From NCBI GenBank assembly GCA_033002965.1, contig JAURVB010013253.1:1-64000 (forward strand): a stretch of DNA of 64,000 nt, in the 5' to 3' direction. Position numbers and translations under genes: made by a program. Position 1 is the first letter of the stretch. The number at the start of each line of letters is the position of its first letter. Below the pieces are notes generated by a model. It was not told the origin of the DNA, searched no databases, and saw nothing but the letters and a program-made list of their open reading frames with translations. The stretch comes from Piper betle (taxonomy: Eukaryota > Streptophyta > Magnoliopsida > Piperales > Piperaceae). Shown piece after piece: positions 12,031-25,900 of this stretch.

Positions 12031-12722
12031 CTTAGGGTCCGTTTTGTTTCCCTAAAATTGTATAAAAGAAATACAAAATTTAGATGTAAAGAATTTCCCT
12101 TTAAGTCTGTTTGATTTGCATAAAATTGTGTAACAAAAATCATATAAAATGGAAATGTAATAAAATGAAATGACATGAAAATTATAAGAAATTTTTATAT
12201 GTTTGGATAGTAAGAATAAGATGAAAATAAAATACTTCTTCCAATGTGCATGCGCACTGCATTCCAAAATTTTCTCAATTCTTTTATAAAAAAATATTAC
12301 TCTGTAAAATTTGTACATAAACTTACTTTGACCAGAAATTAAAATTTTTAACTAAATTTTAATACATCCAAATATAAGAAAAATTGTGACATTCAATTTT
12401 TACATTTTTTAAATTTAATTTGAGGACAACCAAACAAACCCTTTGTGTTTGGATACCCTAAAATATAGTTAAAGAAAATTTTATTTTAAGTCAAAGCAAA
12501 CTTTTATAAAAATTTTACAAAATAATAATTTTTATAAAAAATATAAGAAAGTGGGGGAAATTTTGGGAGACACATGTGAGAAATAAATATTTTATTTTCA
12601 TACCATCCAAACATATAAAAAAATTCTTTAAAATTTCCGTGTCATTTAATTTCATTGTATTTTTATTTCTTATAAATTTTTTTATTTACGTTATTTTCAT
12701 GACAACCAAACGAACCCTTAGA
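12031..12722. mobile_element. MITE-like element, possibly two nested or tandem copies
   Basis: The left end reads CTTAGGGTCCGTTTTGTTTC. The right end reads GACAACCAAACGAACCCTTAG, which is its imperfect inverted repeat. Between them the DNA is very AT-rich and non-coding. A second pair of end-like sequences meets in the middle (GACAACCAAACAAACCC then GTGTTTGGATACCC, about 12423-12457). This suggests two elements end to end or one inside the other. The GGGTCCGTTTGGTT type of end is common in plant MITEs. Confidence 0.55.
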
Positions 12723-12807
12723 TGCAAAATGTATAAATTTTGCATAATCATACTTTATAAAGAATTAGTTATGATGTAAATGGGTTAGTTATGAAGTACT
12801 TCAATTC

Positions 12808-12993
12808 TCTTTTTCATGAAAAGCTCTTTGAAATTTGAAGACGATATTAATTATTTAATAACTTTATTTTCACAATGAAAGGTTACTTACTAAATGTGTT
12901 TTCTTTTTCTTAAAAAGCTCTCTAAAATTTGAAGATGATATTAATTATTTAATATTGTTATTTTTACAATGAAAGGCTACTTACTAAATGTGT
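12808..12993. repeat. Tandem duplication of about 92 bp
   Basis: Unit A (12808-12899) and unit B (12901-12993) share AGCTCT, AAATTTGAAGA, GATATTAATTATTTAATA and CAATGAAAGG, then a shared CTACTTACTAAATGTGT-like end, with scattered changes. No coding capacity. The rest of the interval up to 13648 shows nothing else I can name. Confidence 0.6.
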
Positions 12994-13648
12994 AAAATAT
13001 AATGTAATATTGCATCAACGATATTTACAATCGACTAACTGTATGAAATATGTCAAGTACGCATTCAAAGTGAATTCGTGTTAAAACTCTCCGGCATACG
13101 CAGTTTGATTTACAAAAACACTGTTTTCACTTTAACAGAGTGTGAATCTTATTCACATTTTCACTTAATATACCCTGAGAGCTATTTTAAAACTTCAATC
13201 AAAACCACCAATGTCATGTGGAGGCTAAATAACCTTTATAATATAAGTTATCTCAAAATCTAATAAATAAATTCAACATGAGCAAGTCATGCATATTTGA
13301 AAATATAAGAGCATGATCTGTGCACCTGCTTGTGTTGACACAATAGGAAATGAAAAAGGTGAGCTGTATATTTGAAATAGCCATTGTATACACAATGTGA
13401 ATCGTATATTCAACGATGATGAATTAAAGGGTGGAGATCAATCTTCAAAAAAAAAAAAATGATGACTGCATAAAATTGAAAGAAAAACTCTAATGCCTTT
13501 TTTGGGTCACAGTGACTACTCGATTCTGTGGTCGTGATGTTTTCAGATTCCAGCAAGGAAATGTGCTGCAATGGCCGGCTTAGCCTGCATCTTCTAGGAT
13601 TGTGTAGGAATCTAATTGTCACTGATAGGAAAGGGTGAACCTCCCTTC

Positions 13649-16600
13649 TCAAGAAGTAAAATATTGTCTCAGAAGTCTAGTTCTCTTTTTGTGTTTTAGT
13701 TTTCTAAAGGCACACGATTCAATCTGCCTAATCCTTTCCCTGCTTACACCCATCAAAGCACCAATTTCTTGAAGTGTTCTCATCCTTCCATCCTCAAGTC
13801 CAAATCTACACCTAATCACCTGTCTTTCCCTTGGACGCAGGGTGTCCAGAATTTTATTTAGATCTTGCTTCATGAACTGCTTAATCAAAATATCTTCAGT
13901 AGTTTCCGCTTCAGGGTCTGCTATCACTTCCTGTCATAGACATACAGGTCTCAAGTTAAAAAATTGTGACCCAGAGAGGAGAAAAATGCCCAAGTCACTG
14001 ATTCAAATTAAAGAACTATGGACCACACATACCGAAGGTTTTAGATTCTGATTGATCCCAATTTTTCGATCAAGAGACCTTGGCGCTTTAGGAGTTAACA
14101 ACACGGCATTTAGCCTCTTCATGGACAACCCAGTCGCTTCAGCAATTTCTTCATTATCAGGATGTCTTCCGGTTTCACTATATATCTGTTTCTTGGCCTC
14201 CCTCACCCGATATGTAGCCTCAACCATGTGAAACTGCAGAAAGATATTTGAAATGGGATCAAAATCCAGAAAAAGTATGCCTATGACAAAGTAAGAACTA
14301 CCATTGTATCACCTTTTTCACAAGGAATGTTAGGGTTGTACAACTAGTCATTGATTATAATACATCACCTCGCTACTGTACCACTTACACAGCTAACACA
14401 AGGAAACTGCTTCATATAAATGACAAAATAAGCACCACTCAAAGGAAAATTGGAGCTTCTAGCAGAGATTTGCACTCCTGTTAAACATTCAAGAGAGCCA
14501 ACCAACAAGGCACATCATTATTACTATGATTGTTATTACTTATCACTGTGAATATTCTTCCACCTCAGATCAAATTGGGACAAGGACATTGGTCCTATTC
14601 TGCGGTTCTCTTCACCTTCCATCCTAAACCTTGTTCAAACAACTTCTATCCATGGTTTTTTCAGTCTCCCTCATACCACTTTGTACATTACAAAGTTACA
14701 AACCAACTCTCGCCCCAACCACATTCGGGGCTACCTCGCAGATGTCCGCACTAAAACGATGTTTGCTAATTTTTTGTTTGATTTGGTGTTAATCTTGTTA
14801 ATCTCATTTGCTCTCTTACAACACCATTGAGCCCCCAAATTGGATTATTATTTCATTGATAATTCATAATAAGGCATGTTAACTAGATAAATTAAATAAG
14901 GGAACTATATTAACGGTGAATAAACATCTGGATACATAATTGAACTTTCATATAATAAAAACAAATTTACCGGCAAGCGAATTGTTCTGGATTGATCAGA
15001 CAAGGACTTCCGAACAGCCTGTTTAATCCACCAGTGAGCGTATGTTGAAAACTTAAACCCTTTAGAAGCATCAAACTTCTCAGCGCCTCTCACCAAGCCT
15101 CGACAACCCTCCTGGGAAATAAAGCAATTGGGTAAGAAAAGAACTAACCAGTTAGAACAGATGAAAAGCAATAGTTATTCTGATTAATGCAGGCTATTAA
15201 AAACCTGGACGAGATCCTGGAGGTTCATGCCAGCACCTTGATAATTTTTTGCAATGGAGATCACAAGGCGTATGTTGCTTTTGATCATTTTGTCTTTACA
15301 AAGAATACCATAATTCAAGCGCTTCCTGAGCATTCTCTGATTAATTCCAGCAGCTGATGCCCACTGTGCAAAAGTAGGATGACCTCCAAAACGTTCTGTT
15401 AACTCATCATAAAGCCTTTCCAACTTCAATAGATCCTGCAAACAATTGTTTGCTCCGTTTAACAGTTGCTAGAGCATGGGCATTAAAGGGGAGGGATGCA
15501 ATCATACAAGGAATGAAGGGCAACAAAAATGTCCAGGACCACCCACTCACCTGTATCCCTTCTGAGAACTCAAACTCTTCTGTCGCTGTGAGAAGCTTCG
15601 ATGTACTAGTGGTGTTTCTCAAGTAGCGTAAAGGATCAGAATAATCAATTTCTTGTACAGCAGAACGCTTCTTGCGACTAGAAGTTCCACCCTTAACGGA
15701 GATGACGTTAGCACAAGGTTTCTCAGCTGTCCTTTCTTTTATATTCTTTCTTTCAAGCTGACGCATGGATCGAACAGCTACCACTTTCTCTGGTAGCTCC
15801 ATTTCTAGTAGACTGTTCTCACTACAAGCATAATTCTGGAGCCCCACATCCTCCATTAGTGTACCATAGCCATTAACTAGGACATGATTTTCATGCACTG
15901 GTGGACAAGAAAATGTTTTTGTTGCGAGGTCACTTGTGTCTGCAGTGCCATCTCCGGTGTCATTTAGATTTCCCATGGACGGCATCCAGTTGTCTCCAGC
16001 CAACAATGCTGCACCCTTGGCAACATTTACAGCTGCCTTGGCCAGGGCAACTGCCTCAGCTGCTGCTGCGGCAACCACAGCTTCTTCACCAGTAAGAAGA
16101 TCCTCCAAGAGGAATGGTGCCACAGAATCTGGCTGTAAAAAATTTCCATCAATGAGCAAGATCATTGCCATCTTTGTAGACTTTTAAAAATTGTCAACCA
16201 AGTAGTTAAAGGTAAAGAAGCATTCAGAAGAGACAATCATCTAGCCAGGGCCTAGAAGAAGATGCATTATTTCAGGATTATCATATAATCAGAAGATCAA
16301 TCCCTCCAATTTTAACACGTTGCACATTTGAAAACGAAATTGTTCACAAGTGAGTCCATTGCCAGAATCTAGTTAGGGAATGCCGTGTCAGCATTCAATC
16401 AAATGCATGAACTGTGGGATTGCACACCTAAAAGTAACAATTGAACACAATGGCACAGTTGAGAACAATTAGTTCCGTGATGATTAGCATTTTGTACCAT
16501 ATCATGCTAAATATATTTCGATTGGATGTATTAAATAGAATTGTGGGTGCATGGGGATCGAGAAAAGCTTACATTTTGTGAGAGAAAAAAAGGAGCTCAA

Positions 16601-16907
16601 TTTAATACGCTTCGTGCACCTGCATGGAGAGCACCGTGGGGATATTAGGGGGCAGGCAGAAGTGGGTATCAGTAGGAGGCTGGACTCGTGAAGAAGCCGC
16701 ATCAACGGCTGCCATGGGTGGCGTCGTAAGAGCTTCATGGACGGCGACGACGGAGCCAAGGGCAAAGACTGAAGGAGACAGGAAGGGCCTAGAATTGGGC
16801 TTGCCAAGAAAGAGAAGAGCTCTAAAGGGAGGGGGTGCACGGTTTGACGAAGAGAAAGGAAAGGGGAGCAGGGGAGGGAAGGGAGGAGAAGGATGCGTCG
16901 TAGTCAT
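13649..16907 (-). CDS. SIG2: Plastid RNA polymerase sigma factor SIG2
   Basis: Nuclear-encoded sigma-70-type factor that directs the bacterial-type plastid RNA polymerase to promoters. SIG2 is known for plastid tRNA transcription. Exons: 16620-16907, 15551-16132, 15205-15435, 14971-15111, 14033-14233 and 13649-13930. All introns are GT-AG and phase 0, giving 574 aa, the usual SIG2 length. Exon 1 is a Ser/Pro-rich N-terminus that fits a transit peptide. Exon 2 has the SIG2-type [20 protein letters not shown] helix and [17 protein letters not shown]. Conserved region 2 spans exons 3-4 ([40 protein letters not shown]). Region 3 is in exon 5 ([14 protein letters not shown]). Region 4 ends the protein with the helix-turn-helix [20 protein letters not shown]. 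The start is the only ATG upstream that gives this N-terminus. No frame break is seen, so it should be functional. Confidence 0.95.
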
Positions 16908-17671
16908 GGAGGAGGGAGGGGAGCGGAGAGGGCGAGGAGGAGGCTTGGACTAAGGTGGGGGTGTGCATAGGCATCGCAGTGGAGGTGTGGTCATGGGATA
17001 AGGCCGAGATGAATGGGTGTATCAGACCACACTAGAAATTATCGACTTTGACTTCGACATCAGGCTTGACCTTGAGTGGTAAAATGAAAACGGGATTAAG
17101 ATTTAAGACCCTAATCTCATTGCTTTTCACAGGTTTAAATTTTTTTTTATGTTTTTACTATAGACATTAGGATACAATTGTGTAAATATTCTATTAAAAA
17201 TAAAAACAGATGTATACAAATTCAGAAGATGTGTCAAACTTGACAATCCGAAGGACAAGCAAGCTCAACTCAATGGGCTTGGTTGTCTCATAAATAAATT
17301 GTAACGAAACTAACAACACTTTTTTGTCCATGGTCTCCGCACATAGAAGAACTAGCTTTCAAAAGAAATCTAAACATAAATAAAATCTATTATAACAGTG
17401 TTATATGTTAACTTACGCAAACGCTTCAAATACATCTGCTAATGGTAACGATCCATCACTGTCCGACAAAAAATACAGGAGGAGGACTTGCTTATTAATA
17501 ATTTTACCTTTTACATCAATAACTCTATGCTCTACCAACACTATTTTCTTCCAATGGCCGGAAGTAGGACAATATGACCTCCCAAGTATACACCTCTGAG
17601 TGTACACGAACATGAAGTACCGGACGGAAAAAAATTAGCCAAAATTTTGCATGTACCAAAACACAATCTAA
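16908..17671. other. Gap between SIG2 and the FRIENDLY gene
   Basis: The first 100 bp are G/A-rich on the plus strand (C/T-rich on the coding strand) and probably hold the SIG2 leader and promoter. The remainder is AT-rich and probably carries the FRIENDLY 3' UTR. Frames at about 17405-17613 match nothing I know. Confidence 0.4.
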
Positions 17672-19865
17672 TTATTTCGGTTTGCTATCTCTGTCTTTTT
17701 GCTTCTGCTTCTTCGGCTCCAGTGAACCCAATCCAGTTCCTAATCCAACTGGAGTTGCTTCCCGAGCAGCCGTGGATTCGTTCGCCTTATCACCTAATAC
17801 TCCATTTTCGGTGGGGGCATTGATGTCTTTCTCACTTTCATTTGTTTGTTCACCTTCGGCAGGAGAGGGGGCACTTCCTGTGTTAATGACGTTGAGAAGT
17901 TGTGTCAGAGGTGCAAGTGATTGGGCTGAAGCACCATGGTGAGAGCGCACCGGTAACCCTTTGGCTGCAGCTTTCTTCCTCACTTCAGCAGCAGCTCGGG
18001 CAGCACGCTCGTCAAAACCCCTTCCTCGTGAAAAAGTTTCACCAATCAAAGCAGCATTCAGGGACCTATTCGCAGATGACCCTAGGATAGCAGGTCCACC
18101 GGCTGCTGCTTGAAATGCTTGCACGAGATCTGGATGAGCCTGGGTTCACATATTATATTAGAAGAGGAACATGTAATGAAAAAGAAGGGTTGCTGATGAG
18201 CCCTGGATATTTGATCATATTGTATAATAAGACTTTATTATGGCACACAAAGGAAAAGAAACCTAAACGGAGTTGGACTGAAACAAAAAAAGCAGGGCAA
18301 TATAAAATGAAGACACAGTATAGTATTCGTTCCCTGTTGATGACAAGAAAAACGACTATAGATACCCAAAGTTCAAAATGTTTTATCTCATGTTGTAAAC
18401 CCATGAAGTTCATGACATTAAAAAAACAGCTAAAACAAATCTTGAATTTTAGATAGCCGTCCAAGGCATTGAGGTTGTTTAGCAAAATGAAATTACGCCT
18501 AGAAGGTGAACCCTATATTTAGGCTGTTTCTTTTTCTTTCACTGTTTAAGAAAGTGTCAACAAACGAACATTTCCAAGATACCTTTATGATATCAATAGC
18601 CTTTTGAGCAGAAGTAGCATTGATCGCCTGACCTTTTTGTTTCTGGGCATTCAGCTTCACAACAAAAAAGACACAATCATCTTGCCCATAAATGGCTCAT
18701 ATAGAAATCAAACTCCAGCATAACATGAGATAAAGGCATTTAACTGCTTATAACCAAACGCATCACAGAGGCACAAAAATAAAGCTTCCATAAGGATCAA
18801 AAGAATGACAGATATGCATTCAAATATAATACGTTTGTTCGCTTATTGCACCTGAAGATCACGCATTTTAAATGTTTTTATCCATGTCTGTGAATCACGT
18901 GTCCTAGAATCATCCTCTCCAAGTTGTTTAACAAGTATGTCATACGTTTTCTTCTCATGCTGTCACAAAAATATAAATAAAAAAACACTTTTATCATAAA
19001 GAATGAAAAGAGAATAGAATTTACCAAGTGACAAACACATACCTGGATTGAGAGCTTGTAAGCACCCATACAGTTGAAAGCGATTGCTAGAGCATGATAG
19101 CAAACTGCAGTTTGAATATGCTCCTTTCCAAGAAGGAACTCATTTTTCTTCAAAGCTTCTTGTAGATAACGCAGAGCAATGTTCATTTTTCCAATGTCTT
19201 GGTACATCATTGCTACATTAATAAATGTTGCAGCCACATCGGGATGATCAGGGCCACAGGATGAACCAAGAAGGAGCAATGTTCGAGACATATGTTGAAG
19301 CGCCAATTCGGTTTGATTAAGACCATGATAGAAAAGTGCCATATTACCATAGCTGCATGAAATTATGAAAAGGCCAGTGAAACATATTTTTTAATTGATG
19401 CTAACAACAGATATAAAAATGTGATGTAAAAAGAGCAATTTATGCCTGTGTGCTGTATCTGGATGGTCTAATCCAAGACATCGCTCATTTATGATCAGTT
19501 CCTTGTGCTGTTGCATAATAGCTCCTGCCATGTCACCAGCATGGTACAGAACCATTGCAAGGTACCTAGAAGGAAACAGAAAATCAATGTTATAAGAGTG
19601 CAATACAAGCAAGACATAAGAGTAAACTAGAAGCTTCATAGTGGACAGCTTCCAACATGGTCGATTTGAAACATGCACTGCATGAAGACAAAAAGGGAAG
19701 AGCACATAATTACATATACTGGTCGAATGAAGTAACTCCTTGGTTTTTGGGAGGAAAGATTCAAAGTTCATCATTCATTAATGAATTCATGTTCCATAAG
19801 GGCTAACTACCTTTTGCATCATATCCACATGCCCAAGGGCTGAGGCCGATTCGGTGCTTTTTTAG

Positions 19866-19908
<43 letters not shown>

Positions 19909-22900
19909 ATCAAATCGTCAGAACACACACTTGGTTCTATGATACTGAAATAAACAACAGAAAAAAGAAAAGAAAATATAGTGGCAAGTTTTTGGCCAAA
20001 TGCCATTACTGACAACCATCAAGAGAAGGAAAATTGAGATACGATTCTACAACACTGCAACACTTTATTTCTATTTATGTAATCCTACATTAGGATCCAT
20101 GTGCCTGACCCCTTTCTTAGATTTCGCGGAAGAAGATGACTTAGCTATGTGAATCACACACAGAAGATGATTGTTTAAGTATCAAAAGAAACAGTATATA
20201 TAAAGGCAGAGAAGTACGACCAAAATAATCAAAGCAACTTTTAGGGCATGAATCTTACTTGCAACAGTTGGCAACCTCCTGATGCATAGGTCCGGTAACC
20301 TAAATAGCCTCCAATCAATTATTATCCTACTCCAACAAATAGCTATCCAAGATACTGTAAAATAGGAAATACATACTTGTTGAAGGATAGAGAATGCTTC
20401 AGAAAATAATGTATATGCCTCATTCAGCATTCCCTATCAACCAATAAATGCAAGATGTCATGTGATGTTTAATTATATGCAATTGCATTTAATTTTTAAT
20501 CAAATGTTCCTTTCATTATACATACTTCAGCCAGTTTTGTCTTCCCTGTTTCTACAAGCTCCTTGGCTTCTTTACATATAGGAACTGAATGCTTTACTAC
20601 TGGTTGCAGATCCAAAATATCAGCTGTTTGAAATGGGAATGAACTTTCCAAGTCATATCTTCGAGCAGAAACAACTAACCCCACCTGCCATCATATATCA
20701 TATATAGCTTTAGAAGATGATGTTCCAGAGCAAAACAGTGTCAGTCTTCTACCCCTTGGTTGCATAAAGGGGAAAAAATTACCTTTTGACAAAGATTACG
20801 GACAGTGGAAATCTGCTTAATTTGCTTTCTCACATGTTCTGGCAGCACAAACTACATCAAGCAAAGCAGCTGCATAAAGATGGGCAGGTAGCACACAACA
20901 GAGAATTTTATCAGTAAAGCATACCTCATACTTATATTTAGCAAATGCTAGAATGTCATCCCAAAGATTTTGAGAGCAAAAATCCATATATGATGCTATT
21001 TGGGTTTTCAACAAAGATGACCACTGATTTGCTTTCGTTGAAGATTTGCTCGATTTACCAGAAAATTGATGGCTGGTTTGATCCTGAGAACACATAACCA
21101 AGTTCAATCACACTAAATATCATACACCTAACTTATTCACAATCCAGCTGTTTTATTTGCATATAATGGGGATTATTCCATTGTATATGTCAAGGTGGAT
21201 GTCCCCAAGGAAAAAGCAAGGCCAATTGTCTACAACATAACTTTTTACCCATGCTTACACCACCAGATCTATAAAGAACAAAATATTGAACAGACCTTTT
21301 TTTGATTTCTCACAAGAGCATTTGTTGTACTGTTTTTTGTAACGGGCACATCTCCAATAAAACAATTTAAAAAATGAGCCACTGTAGGTCCAAGCTCATG
21401 ATCTTGTGAATCCCGCAACCATTCCTACATCATTAGAATGACAGCCATTTTCAAACTATTTTACCAATAATTGTGGCACCTGTCAGATTAAGCAAATTGA
21501 TTGAGACCATCTAATGCACAACAAGCTTAACCAAGCACAATAGATCACCTTAAGAATGTGCTTTGCAGACCTGACAACGATTTCAGAGACACAGAGGTTC
21601 CACAGATGAGGTAAACCCTTGGTCATTTCAGCAATCTGAAGTTTTTTTTACAAAAAAAGCATCAGAAGCTACCCATATGGTTAATATATAAACACTTTGG
21701 CAGTTAGACTTGACATGACACCTTATAATAAGCTTTAAATAGATGTATGTTTTAAGTTCTTAATTGAGCTGAGTAGGGATAAAAATCATAAAGAGGATTT
21801 TTTGTATATCCTCGTGGTAAATATATCCAGTAAATATATCCAGATGACCACATTTATTCCTGTTTACATCTATTTCCTCCCAGCATCAAACAATATGGAC
21901 ACAAGCAACTTACTTTTCCAATATAACGAACATTAATTCCATGAGCATGAAGGGCTTCCGTCAATGTTTGACCATCCATTGGAGATGCCTCAAGAGAAAA
22001 AAGATCTTGAACAAATTTGGGAAGGACAATATCTAAAAGATACCTGCTAGCCTTCATAACTTCTGCTTCATCTGCAGCTATCTCCTACAAAGAGTAAAAA
22101 ACTCACTACTAGGAGGCAAGCTATTTAGAAAAAAAACAATGAGCACATAACAGTCACCTCCTGACTACCAGCGAGTTTGAACTCTGTAAATACGTTAGGA
22201 TTCAGCAGAATTTCTTCATGTGGCATACTGTTGTTAAGAGAAGCAGAACTACATTCCTTGGAAAGTTTATCATGTAAAACTGGTTCTGCAAACTATAAAA
22301 AACATAAAACAAGATTCTTATGTGACGTCTATACATATAAGCATCACATCATAGATACACTCATAGCAACAATCATAATGAGCTAACATTTTTTTACAAG
22401 ACTTCCATGCATTTGAATCATTTGAGATTGTAATTTATAGTTGCTCAGAAAGAGCATTGACTTCTTTGATGATTATTTGTAAGATTTTTCCATGCATCAA
22501 TTCATTTAAGATTGCAATTTATCTTGTACCGTTCTCATCCTTTCTTTCTAGTTGATGGAAAAGAGCACTGCTTTATTCAATGAAAGCGATCGCCAAAATC
22601 ATGAAGAACATACAGTTCCTATCCCATCTTGCTTTGGCTCGAGAGTATACAATGCAAAAACAGTTTCATGCCACTAGTTTACGTCAAAGAAGACTTTGAG
22701 AAGGATCATCTTCACAGAAGCTTCCATCTCACTATCTCAGTAAGATGAGAACAAAAAAAGCTAGGTTGAGTACTTTTCACATTAATATACAAACAAACAA
22801 TTAATCTTTATTTTTTCTTGAGTACTATCCACGTTCCTATTCTCACTAAACTTGCAAAATGATTGTCTTCTAAATTATATTATATTCACCTTTATGTGTG

Positions 22901-25900
22901 CTCAATTACAGCAAATCTTTTCTGGACAAATGATTTCCATTTTTCAAAAACATTGTAATAATTGTTCACAAAGGATTATTTACGTAACTATAACTGCTAA
23001 CCTTACTTAGACTAAGAGTTGGTAAACAAGTGAATAATATAGCACAAGACTTTAAACCTTGCCAAATAGCATGGAACACATATTACCACAGAGTTTGAAC
23101 AAGCAACAGTCTCATTTGCTTCAACACCAGCATTTATTGTTGAATCCTTTCCATCTAACAAGGATTTTGGCTCTTTCGCCTGTACATTGTCAAAATATAA
23201 ATTTTTTATTCAAAATAACCACAAAATAATACTTAGTGATTTGAAGAAAGCAGACCTGACAAAAAGCTCCAATAAGTTCTGGCCTGAGAACACAAAAACG
23301 ACAACCAGGACCTATGTAGTTGGCATCTCTAGGGGTTACTCTCATCAAGTCTAAAAGATAATGCCTGTTCAATGGTAAAAAGTACCACAATTGAGACATT
23401 GTGCAAAAACAAGGACAACATAAATGAAACAAAACAATAGAACTGTACACACAAATAACTTTTAGCCTTTATCGTAGTAATTACCTCTCATCACTTCCAA
23501 CAATACCCTTGCACTCAACAGGTGCAGCTAATCTTATAACGTTCTCATTTCCATCAAGAACTGTGTGCTCCTTCAGGTGAAGACGCTTTGCAGCCTCCAC
23601 AGCCTGTTAGGAAGCACATTTTTTTATAAAGGTCACAAAGTAAATAATTATATTTGTTATAGAAATAATCAATTGGAGAAAAAAAATCTTGTGCTAGAAA
23701 AAAAATACCAAACCTTCGCATGAAATGCCTCATTCCAACAAATTTTCTTCCCACTATCAACAGACCCATATAGAAGAGAGTCCGATTTATCTCCTTGAAG
23801 AATACCGGGAATAATACTCTGCCAAAGAGAAAGAGGTAGTTGATAATATATACATTGATTGCTCAAAGAAAAAGAATAAAAATTTATATGGTTACATACC
23901 TGTGCAACCACTCTATGGCCTCGATAATCTATTATTGTCATAGCAAGATTATAGAGGCCGGGCACATCAGCTTCCTGATATAATTTTGTTCCTTTTAAAT
24001 CATTGTTTGCAGATGCATATGTTGCCTGCTCACCGTCAGCCAGTTGAGTCTCTGAAGACATACCAACTGGCACATCTGAAATCATAGAGCAGTTCATAAG
24101 GTCTTGTTTAGAGCTACTATCAGCTCCACTAATGGTATTCATGTCAAGTGTTTTATGCAGTGACTTAGTACCTTCCTGAAAATTCAGGTCTGGTTGGATT
24201 TTGCCCTTAACATCTACTAAGTTACTTTTCGGCATCTGGCGGAGATCAGCATCCACAGCAAAGCTAAAAAATAAGTTGTTGTGAACATACCTACAAGAAA
24301 CAGATAATAACCGCTGTTTAGATTTTTGAAGGTGTGTGGCATTGTTAGAGTTAAAATATTCTGCCGCTTGAATAGCAGCATGAATAACAGCATAATGCTT
24401 GATTCCGAAGTACATAGATCAGGGCAAGAGCTAATAAAACAACAGACATATCAGCTCTAGATGGCGCAAACTTGTAAACACCAGGTCTATCATACAGCTA
24501 TGCTACAACCAGCAATACTGAATGATGCATTGCGCTCATGTTGCTATAATTAATAATCATTCAGAAATTAGGAAATAAGTGAACTCAGGTAAAATATATG
24601 CTACAGGAGAATAGATTGTTCTAAACCAATGAGAACAAAAGAAGACTCACAGTTTGACGCCCATAAAATAGTAAAGAAATAGGTACATAAGATCACTGAC
24701 CAATGATGCAATGCCCAATCCCATGCATGTGGTTTATAATTCATACTCACATGTGAAAACACTCGGGATCAGTTGGATTAATAGGGGGTATACATCTGTT
24801 TATAACTCCAATAGCGCCGCTAACAGCTGCATCCACAAAGTCACATGTCACTTTGTAGAGAGCTCTATCTCGCAAAATCCTGCAACAACAAAAATTAGCC
24901 AAATATTACATACTTTTTGACAACTAGTAGACACTAGTTCAAACAAACAAATTAACATTGGCCCAAGAAAACAGAAAACAACAAAATACACCTTTCTTGT
25001 GGGGTCTTATAAGGAAACTCTCGACAAGATTGCAATTCCTCATTCCAATCCCTCTGCATACCAATAAGCTCACTTCCGAAAGACAGAACAAGAGCATCTT
25101 CTGCTCTTGATGCATCGGGTACATGATCTGCAAAGGAGACTTTGCTGTTAATCATGAGAAGTAAAAACAAGTTATTGTTCAAGGACACTAACATACACCT
25201 CAGACATACTAAGGAAAAAGATTCAGGAGACATATGAAAGGAAACTTATTGATCATGTAGTAACTTATTTTTTACTAAAAGTTTGTCCAAACAACAAAGT
25301 AACTTTTGTGCGTCCACATAAAACAAAGATAATGTTGCCGGTAACTGTAATTATATTCTTATGGAAAAACAGATAAAAGCCACTGGCCTGTCAGTAAGTG
25401 ACACTTCAGTGCAAAAATGATACTTCCTCATACAAGGTGATAGGGAAAATGACAACAGTGAACATACTCACCAGGGGTTGGATATGCTCCCAGCCATGAA
25501 TTTGCTGGCAAAGGAGTTTGAACATTCTCAAAAGGATGTGCTGAGGCCTTCCGTTCAAGAATCTCATGAAAACCTTTGACATAAATAAGTCATAAATAAG
25601 TATTATGAGAAGTTACCCAACAAAAAATACTGCATATATAAATTGACAAACATCATTCTACCTTTTCTAAATTTAGGACTAATTTTTTGCAGAAGTCCAA
25701 TTAATGTTGTTGCCTCATTAGCAGGCTTAGCCAGCTTGCAGTCGAAAACACTCGGTGTGCTTTCATTCACATAGAAATTCCTAGTTGACCCCGTAATGCA
25801 ATACTTATGCCCTTCCAAAGTTATCACATCCAAATAAATGAGATCTCCGACAAGCCTATCAAGACAGAAATAGCAAGTGTTAATAAATTCAATCAATCAA

